In this document: positions 52,840 to 58,132 of the stretch, one piece after another
Layout of the letters: the number at the start of each line of letters is the position of its first letter
Position numbering within the stretch: the stretch's first letter is position 1
Assembly: GCA_030145385.1 (NCBI GenBank)
Contig: JAQYVU010000016.1
Coordinates: 1-58,132 of the forward strand
DNA from: Desulfococcaceae bacterium
Lineage (GTDB): Bacteria > Desulfobacterota > Desulfobacteria > Desulfobacterales > Desulfosalsimonadaceae
DNA length: 58,132 nt
Direction: 5' to 3'
Made by a program: the position numbers and the translations under genes
The notes under the pieces: generated by a model
Databases searched by the model: none
What the model was told of the DNA's origin: nothing
Seen by the model: the letters and a program-made list of their open reading frames with translations, nothing else

Positions 52840-55727
52840 TGGCAATGAAAAGCAAAAAGAAAAATATCAAAAAAACAAAGTCCGATTTTATTCAAAAAGA
52901 ATTATTTTCGGGAAATACCCCCAGAATTTCCATTTTGCCGGACAAGGACAAATTCATCGAACCCTTTAATCATAGAGGGTGGCTGGATTATTTTGCCAGG
53001 CTTCGTCCCCGGTTCCAGTATGTTCGATTTTTGGGACTACCTTCTCTAAAAGAACAGGCAGATGTTCTTATTGAACAGCTTTATGTCCCGATAAATCTGG
53101 GATTAAACTACTCCCCAGACGTTGAGCTCGAAAAAAAAAATTCCGTTTCCATAGAAGATGCGCTGGCAAAGCTACGACTATTAATCATATTAGGAGATCC
53201 TGGTTCCGGAAAGTCGACTGTAGTTAATTACCTTACGACCTTATTTGCATCCAAACGGAATCATATCCTTTCGGATGCATTGGGCCATTTGATTCCGCTT
53301 CCGTTTGTATTACGCGACTTCTCGATTGATAAAAATATTTCCTTTGAAAATCTTTTAACGCAATTTCAATCACAGCCTTTTTGGCCAAAAGACGCTTTAT
53401 CGGAAAATGATCTCCTTCATGTTCTGGAAAAAGGACAGGCTTTGATATTATTGGATGGCCTGGATGAAATCGGAGATATAAAAAAAAGAAAAGCACTGCG
53501 AAAAACTATTTTTGAGGATGGGATATCAAAATACCCCACATGTATTTGGGTTTTTACAAGCCGTAGCATAGGGTATGAAGATGTTCCCTATGATGATTTT
53601 TCAAAAATTGATAATATTAAACCAAGTATTAAAAACATTCCATCAATTTCAACTTTACATCTTCTTCCGTTTAACAATGACCAGATCAAACGATTTGTAA
53701 TAAACTGGTATGCGCTCAGAGAAGCTGACCCGACAATCCGGGAGGAGAATGTTCAATCCCTTCTTGCAGCGATTTCCTCCTCCCCAAGCATTGAGAGGCT
53801 GGCAAACAACCCCAACTTATTAACTATTATTGCTTTGATCTACCGAGTTTATGCCAAACTCCCCTCCGGAAGATCTTTGCTTTATGATAAAATTACAGAG
53901 GCTTATTTAGAGTCCATTGATGAATTTCGGGGTATTCCCGGCACATCTATCCCCATAAAAGATCATATTCAGTGGTTGTCGCATCTGGCATATGACATGC
54001 AACGCAAAAGACAGGATAGCAATTCGGAATCTCATGTAATATTAGTTCCTGAAAAAACCATATATAACAATATGCGGAAATACCTTAAAAAGCCTGAAAC
54101 CGACTTTAAACAAGAACTTGATTATATTGCCCGCAGATCCGGACTTCTTTTACCCAAAAAACCTGGATATTATAATTTTGTTCATCTGTCTTTTCAGGAG
54201 TATTTTGCCGCACTCTTCTTATATGAAGGCCTGATGTCGTTTGATCGAAGACAAGAGACCATAGAGGCTCTGAAATCGTTAAAAGACAATATCACCTGGC
54301 ATGAAAGTTTGGTGTTTTTGTTTGAAAAACTATCTGAACACGACAATATATCCAATAATTTATTTGAAATACTTTTTGGCAAGCTCCAAAATTTTAAGCT
54401 ACCTGCCATTAAACTGGTTTCCATTTTACTGGGTGATCTCCAATCCGGGTTAAATGAAGAAAATAGAATAAAAGCATCACAGATCATTCTTAAACAAGTT
54501 TCCAAACGATATAACACAGGGCTTCAAGAAAAGATTAATGAATTGCCTAAAGAAATTGTTCTGAACAATTTCTGGCCATCGGCAAAAGCTTTTGTTCAAA
54601 AAATTTCTCAAAAAAACAAAGATATCAGCCCGGATCTTCTTTTGTTTATGCAAAACATAAATAAGGTTGATCTACACCTTGTTGGATCTTTTTTTGCCGA
54701 AACAATACTTCAAAAATTTGAACCCGATCATTTAATCTTTCTTGCCCCTTTAATACCCAATAACGACCTGATTCGTGACGAGCTGGTTTGCCGATTGCCA
54801 CTACAGTCGTGGTTTTTAAGAATTTTGTATCTTCGGGACATAGCTTACACTTCTTTAAATCCTTTGATTTCATTCAAATTAAATACGCGCCGGGACTTAA
54901 TTGTCTGGATTGGTTTTCTCAATCAACTACTGAATGCTATAAGCATCAAATGTTTCTTTTTTTCAATGATATCTAATAAAAAGAATCGGGCTCGGGAACG
55001 GGCTCGGGAACGGGCTCGGGAACGGGCTCTGGAACGGGCTCGGGCCATGGCTCAGGATCCGGCTCAGGATAATCAGGTTCAGGGCTTGGAGCTGGCTGTG
55101 GCTCTGATTCAGGCTCAGCATCGGGCTCGGGTTCAGGCTCTGGTTCAGCATCGGGCTCTGGAGCGGGTTCGGTTTCTGGATCGGGATATAGATCGGCTTC
55201 TGGATCGGCTTCTGGATCGGGAGCGGGTTCGGGATCGGGATCTGGAGTGGGCTCTGGAGTGGGATCTGGAGTGGGATCTGGATCTGGAGCAGGAGCAGGA
55301 GCAGGAGGAAGATGCACTTCATTCATTTTTCTTTCAGATAATAAATACCTGGCTTTCCGGAGATGACAAAAGTGTTCCACGACTGCCGGAAAAAATAATA
55401 TCCGGCTCATTTTCTCCAATGCACGAAATTTTGCATCATTTATCTCGCCTGCTGTTGGGACGGGGATCCCAAGATGATTGGGCAAGGGCAATAGAAAATA
55501 TTGAGACTATCACTGGTCCGCAGTGGCTACAAAAGCATCTGCCCTTTGCCACACCTGATGAAATGAAAAAAACACTGGAATTGGTTGGCCTATCTCAGGA
55601 AAAAGAAAAAGCATTGTTTGAAGCAGAATGGTTTAAGAAAGGGCATCCTTTGGCAACTGCCTTGAATGCAAAGCCTTCTGAATTTAATAAAGCTTTAAAC
55701 AAATTAAAAGAAGCAACGAAAAAATAA
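52839..55727 (+). CDS. NACHT-family STAND NTPase with a coding minisatellite
   Basis: 962 residues. Residues 1-105 are a basic lead and an unrecognised domain. The NACHT core has Walker [10 protein letters not shown] (119-127), Walker [14 protein letters not shown] (201-213), VFTSRS (238-243) and the C-terminal NACHT motif [16 protein letters not shown] (447-462). An all-helical region runs to about 690, then a hydrophobic stretch (about 687-714), then 717-824: charged [14 protein letters not shown] repeats encoded by a 6/12-bp minisatellite. A short C-terminal domain (825-962) follows. NACHT NTPases act as sensors that oligomerise; bacterial members defend against phages. No effector domain is evident; the partner may be the KAP protein. 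Confidence 0.88.
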   Translation: MAMKSKKKNIKKTKSDFIQKELFSGNTPRISILPDKDKFIEPFNHRGWLDYFARLRPRFQYVRFLGLPSLKEQADVLIEQLYVPINLGLNYSPDVELEKKNSVSIEDALAKLRLLIILGDPGSGKSTVVNYLTTLFASKRNHILSDALGHLIPLPFVLRDFSIDKNISFENLLTQFQSQPFWPKDALSENDLLHVLEKGQALILLDGLDEIGDIKKRKALRKTIFEDGISKYPTCIWVFTSRSIGYEDVPYDDFSKIDNIKPSIKNIPSISTLHLLPFNNDQIKRFVINWYALREADPTIREENVQSLLAAISSSPSIERLANNPNLLTIIALIYRVYAKLPSGRSLLYDKITEAYLESIDEFRGIPGTSIPIKDHIQWLSHLAYDMQRKRQDSNSESHVILVPEKTIYNNMRKYLKKPETDFKQELDYIARRSGLLLPKKPGYYNFVHLSFQEYFAALFLYEGLMSFDRRQETIEALKSLKDNITWHESLVFLFEKLSEHDNISNNLFEILFGKLQNFKLPAIKLVSILLGDLQSGLNEENRIKASQIILKQVSKRYNTGLQEKINELPKEIVLNNFWPSAKAFVQKISQKNKDISPDLLLFMQNINKVDLHLVGSFFAETILQKFEPDHLIFLAPLIPNNDLIRDELVCRLPLQSWFLRILYLRDIAYTSLNPLISFKLNTRRDLIVWIGFLNQLLNAISIKCFFFSMISNKKNRARERARERARERALERARAMAQDPAQDNQVQGLELAVALIQAQHRARVQALVQHRALERVRFLDRDIDRLLDRLLDRERVRDRDLEWALEWDLEWDLDLEQEQEQEEDALHSFFFQIINTWLSGDDKSVPRLPEKIISGSFSPMHEILHHLSRLLLGRGSQDDWARAIENIETITGPQWLQKHLPFATPDEMKKTLELVGLSQEKEKALFEAEWFKKGHPLATALNAKPSEFNKALNKLKEATKK
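54985..55311 (+). repeat. In-frame GC-rich hexanucleotide/dodecanucleotide minisatellite
   Basis: About 327 bp. Three perfect copies of the 12-mer CGGGCTCGGGAA at 54987-55022 are followed by increasingly degenerate copies (CGGGCTCTGGAA, then GGATCN/GGCTCN/GGAGTG hexamers) to GAGCAGGAGCAGGAGCAGGAG at the end. Unit length is a multiple of three, so copy-number change keeps the NACHT frame. In this frame it codes Arg/Ala/Glu, then Gln/Asp/Leu/Trp mixtures. The flanking gene is AT-rich, so the tract stands out sharply. Confidence 0.93.
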
Positions 55728-55870
55728 AAAGTTATTTTGAGCGACTTTGGGAATTTTGGAAAAAGCTGATGAGATGCATTGTGATAAAATATTAAGCTGT
55801 TTTAGGAACTTGTGACGAGTTTTTAAAATTTCGTAATGCAATGAAATCAGACCCAAACTTTCACGAAGCG

Positions 55871-56150
55871 AAAATTTATTTTATAATCAGAATATTATCT
55901 ACTTTTCTTAGCGAGTAAGAAAAGTAGCAAAAGAAACCCCCCTTCAACACTTTTCTCTCGATCCACTGTTTTCCATGGCGGGATCAGCCATTATATATTT
56001 TTTTTTGGTCGCTAAATATTTTTACAACACACTGATATTTAAATTTATCAAGTTTATATAAAATCAAAACAAACGGCCTTACCTCCGTTCAAACAATTTG
56101 CTCCCTTTTTCCATGGAAACCAGCGCCTCTCGGTCGTGTTGCAATGGGAG
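55871..56150 (+). repeat. Dispersed repeat element, right copy
   Basis: About 280 bp, same orientation as the copy at 51079-51343. Shared left arm 55871-55986 includes the CTACTTTTCTT/AAGAAAAGTAG stem (55899-55927), ACTTTTCTCTCGATCCACT and TTTCCATGGCGGGATCA. Shared right arm 56088-56150 reads CAAACAATTTGCTCCCTT, TCCATGGAAACCAG and GTCGTGTTGCAATGGGAG. The 101-bp middle is AT-rich and differs. The two copies bracket the KAP-NACHT pair. Confidence 0.85.
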
Positions 56151-56507
56151 AGAAAGCCGAGCATTATTTTAAAATTTTGGGGTGTTATAAATCATCAATA
56201 CCATGCCGCTGCACCGACATCCCATTGTAACGCAGCCGAGTGAAATAGTTTCTGCAGAAAAAGTGAGCAAACTGCTTGAACAGGTCAGAGCGGAATAGCC
56301 TGAAGGAAAAAACAATTGAGTAAGCGCTCCGCTTGGTCCATCTGTTGCCTTGCCGGATAATCTTTTCTGTTCATGTTAACAAAAAAACAAAATTTTCAAT
56401 AATGTGATATCAAGCATAAATAAACGACTTGCATCAAAACGACTGCTTAAAAAACGTCTTTCACGCTTCACTTAGGCGTCGAATAATCGGCCTCCTGATA
56501 AAAGATT
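56151..56507. other. Gap between the repeat and the toxin-antitoxin operon
   Basis: No convincing gene. A 31-codon open frame at 56203-56298 (MPLHRHPIVTQPSEIVSAEK, ending LLEQVRAE) looks like the tail of a protein and may be a remnant. Confidence 0.35.
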
Positions 56508-56536
56508 TTGACATCACCGACAATGTGGATTATCAT
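56508..56536 (+). promoter_or_regulatory. Promoter of the toxin-antitoxin operon
   Basis: TTGACA (56508-56513), 17-bp spacer, TATCAT (56531-56536). The palindromic operator covers the spacer and the -10 box. Confidence 0.8.
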
Positions 56537-56555
56537 AGCTATAATAATCCACATT
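56522..56555. promoter_or_regulatory. 34-bp palindromic operator of the toxin-antitoxin operon
   Basis: Left half AATGTGGATTATCATAG and right half CTATAATAATCCACATT are reverse complements with one mismatch. It overlaps the -10 box and ends 12 bp before the antitoxin start. This is the expected binding site for the ribbon-helix-helix antitoxin, giving self-repression. Confidence 0.88.
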
Positions 56556-56567
56556 ATGGAGGTTGTC

Positions 56568-56801
56568 ATGAAAACCGTACAAATGACCCTTGATGAAGAT
56601 CTTGTAAATGCTATTGACGTAGTATCAAAACAACTTCACACAAATCGCTCTGCATTCACAAGAATGGCGCTGCGGGAGGCGCTGGCCCGTTATAATCTCA
56701 AGCAACTGGAGCGCAAGCATCGCCAAGGTTATGAGAAAAACCCGGTTACGGCAGATGAGTTTTCGGTTTGGGAAAATGAGCAAGCCTGGGGTGACGAATG
56801 A
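56568..56801 (+). CDS. Ribbon-helix-helix antitoxin (MazE/CopG type)
   Basis: 77 residues from the ATG at 56568, which has GGAGG five bases before it; longer in-frame reading from 56508 would start inside the promoter. The N-terminus MKTVQMTLDEDLVNAIDVVS with the following NRSAFTRMALREAL is a ribbon-helix-helix DNA-binding fold. The C-terminal part (about 50-77, acidic with WENEQAWGDE) should wrap the toxin. It ends in a 4-bp overlap with the toxin gene. It represses its own operon through the 34-bp palindrome. Confidence 0.88.
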   Translation: MKTVQMTLDEDLVNAIDVVSKQLHTNRSAFTRMALREALARYNLKQLERKHRQGYEKNPVTADEFSVWENEQAWGDE

Positions 56802-57109
56802 AACATGGAGAAATTCGTTGGTACAAGTTTGCCTATCCAGACAAAAAAAGGCCTGTTCTTATTCTGACAAGAAATTCAGTTTTGGAGTATCTTGGAGAGG
56901 TCACTGTCGCACCAATCACAAGCACGGTTCGTGATATTCCATCTGAAGTATTTCTTTCAAAGAATGACGGGATGTCGCGCGATTGCGCTATCAACTGTGA
57001 CCACCTGCAAACTGTTCCCAAGGAAAAAATTGGTTCTTTGATTACAACCTTACCCATGTCAAAAGTAGTTGATGTGGGGAAGTCTATTCGATTTGCTCTT
57101 GATATCTAA
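56798..57109 (+). CDS. MazF/PemK-type endoribonuclease toxin
   Basis: 103 residues, full MazF length. MKHGEIRWYKFAYPDKKRPVLIL has the GDI-Wxx and RPVLI segments; VTVAPITST and AINCDHLQTVPKEKIGS match the second half of the PemK/MazF fold. Such toxins cut mRNA at short motifs and halt growth when the antitoxin is lost. Four-base overlap with the antitoxin gene. It lies at the far end of the island with KAP-NACHT, a common position for stabilising modules. Confidence 0.9.
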   Translation: MKHGEIRWYKFAYPDKKRPVLILTRNSVLEYLGEVTVAPITSTVRDIPSEVFLSKNDGMSRDCAINCDHLQTVPKEKIGSLITTLPMSKVVDVGKSIRFALDI

Positions 57110-57270
57110 AAATTGGAATGGCCAACAACCGGTTGACGCCGACCTTTGCACTCGCCTTTTAATCAGAGGGCGGCAAACAACATTTTTCGCCTTATCTACT
57201 CGGCTGTAAATGCGGGTAAACCGGTGCGTTAAAAAAATACTTCTCAGCAAAAACAAACTTGCGAGGCCCA

Positions 57271-58128
57271 TCAACAATTCAAAATAACTTCGCTGATATC
57301 CTTGCAAAAACCAGACGTACTATTCAATTGTTTCCCATCCAGGCTCAACACTGGAGCCACCCCAATAAGTGAATTGGTCATGATCACCTGGTCACCACGA
57401 AATAAATCTTCGGGCATAATTTTTCGGGATTTCTGCTGAAATCCTTGTTCAGCAAAATATTGAATTACCTGCTTTTCCATCACACCGGAAAGTACATGAG
57501 AAGATTTTGGACAAATCACTCTTTTATTTTTTACATCAATTAATAAAATATTGGCCGTATTGGTTTCAGAAATTGATCCGTCGGGATTTAAAATCAGAGC
57601 CTCATCCGCGCCCTGCTGATTTGCCCATTGACCTGCCTGATAATAATATAAATAATTCAAAGTTTTATGGTCTGCCAAAGGTGTCTGTCTCGGGTGAGGA
57701 TAAGAGATAAGTTCCAACCCTTTTTTCTCTATTATTGCCGGCCGCGACAAATATTTTCGGGCACTTACCATCAAATTATGATGAGGTAAATCTCCTGGCT
57801 CTCCGAATGTGGCCATTACTTTAACAGCAACAATTTCTTTTTCCAGCCCGTTTTTTTCAATCACCTGACGAATAATAACATCCCAGGTCAAGTCCGGCAC
57901 AGACGATTTAAACAACGCTTCCCATGCCCGGTAAAACCGCTGGACATGATCGTCTAAGAATTGAGGCTCGCTATTTTCCACACGGATGGTTTCAAAAAAA
58001 CCCAACCCGTACTGAAGTCCGAGATCCCCAACCGGTATCATAGCCTCATCTTTTAAAACCAGTTTTCCGTTCTGCCACAGCCATTCTCCAGATATCGAAT
58101 CCGTAACAGCCTTTTCAGACTGCAGCAC
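57271..58128 (-). CDS. Aminotransferase class IV, aminodeoxychorismate lyase-like
   Basis: At least 285 residues; the frame stays open to the window edge, so the N-terminus may lie outside or the protein may continue an upstream pabB-like domain. The GTG at 58128 is only the first possible start seen. Fold IV motifs: GLQYGLGFFETIRV, the PLP lysine in ADHKTLNYLYYY, and SETNTANILLIDV. The SETNTANI form is typical of PabC, which makes p-aminobenzoate for folate; a branched-chain or D-amino-acid aminotransferase is an alternative. FolP earlier in the window would use the product. Confidence 0.82.
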   Translation of the reverse strand: MLQSEKAVTDSISGEWLWQNGKLVLKDEAMIPVGDLGLQYGLGFFETIRVENSEPQFLDDHVQRFYRAWEALFKSSVPDLTWDVIIRQVIEKNGLEKEIVAVKVMATFGEPGDLPHHNLMVSARKYLSRPAIIEKKGLELISYPHPRQTPLADHKTLNYLYYYQAGQWANQQGADEALILNPDGSISETNTANILLIDVKNKRVICPKSSHVLSGVMEKQVIQYFAEQGFQQKSRKIMPEDLFRGDQVIMTNSLIGVAPVLSLDGKQLNSTSGFCKDISEVILNC

Positions 58129-58132
58129 ACCC

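Noticed and set aside
54973-55491. 172-codon minus-strand frame rich in Pro-Glu/Pro-Asp repeats
   Set aside because: It is the reverse reading of the hexanucleotide minisatellite in the NACHT gene. A 6-bp repeat without stop codons is open in several frames; no ribosome site or flanking domain supports a separate gene.
1-58132. CRISPR array, tRNA or rRNA genes
   Set aside because: No regularly spaced repeats with unique spacers, and no recognisable tRNA or rRNA sequences were seen. The only RNA gene I can support is the SRP RNA.

Overview
The window reads as a chromosomal stretch of a Desulfobacterota-type (former Deltaproteobacteria, Desulfobacterales-like) anaerobe. The main clues are a pilMNOPQ type IV pilus cluster with two PilT-like motors, an oxygen-sensitive class III ribonucleotide reductase (nrdDG) behind NrdR boxes, LL-diaminopimelate aminotransferase (dapL) with a lysA-like gene, acyl-CoA metabolism genes, an Rng plus TIGR03960-type radical SAM pair, and the rpmH-rnpA-yidD-yidC-jag-mnmE cluster with a perfect parS site next to it. 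Lineage is inferred from gene content and style, not from a marker search.

Layout: 1-3436 holds the minus-strand pilMNOP operon and the 5' end of pilQ. 3437-4500 is an AT-rich gap with a good sigma-54 promoter. 4501-15362 holds an HD-GYP response regulator, a lysA-like decarboxylase, a PEP carboxykinase-like protein whose metal and substrate ligands are replaced, an acetyl-CoA hydrolase/transferase family protein, a GlcF-like Fe-S protein, a small unknown and an acyl-CoA synthetase. 15568-18713 is dnaK, grpE and an SRP RNA gene of the large (Alu-domain) type with promoter and long downstream hairpin. 18861-24105 is tilS, ftsH, folP and coaX. 24111-27744 (minus) is a pilus-motor group: a 52-aa protein, a zinc-ribbon/pseudo-receiver protein, two PilT-like ATPases, then yggT. 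27943-36903 is proC, a CcdA-like protein, a periplasmic thioredoxin, a Nudix hydrolase, small membrane proteins, a ChaN-like lipoprotein, nrdD-nrdG and an acyl-CoA dehydrogenase. 37771-46059 is a YkgJ-type cysteine protein with a partner, parS, then mnmE, jag, yidC, yidD, rnpA, rpmH and rng. 46130-50953 is the radical SAM protein, a crotonase and dapL.

The accessory part is 51079-57109. A translationally coupled pair of signalling/defence-type P-loop NTPases (a KAP protein, then a NACHT protein; stop and start overlap as TAATG) has its own promoter and is bracketed by two direct copies of a roughly 265-280 bp dispersed repeat. The NACHT gene carries an in-frame, GC-rich hexanucleotide/dodecanucleotide minisatellite of about 327 bp (residues 717-824, RARE-type repeats) inside an otherwise AT-rich gene. 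After the right-hand repeat comes a RHH antitoxin/MazF-type toxin operon under a 34-bp near-perfect palindromic operator. An aminodeoxychorismate lyase-like gene, open to the window edge, closes the window. The KAP-NACHT cassette is the best candidate for an undescribed system; the degenerate PEPCK and the large SRP RNA are the most notable features of the core part.
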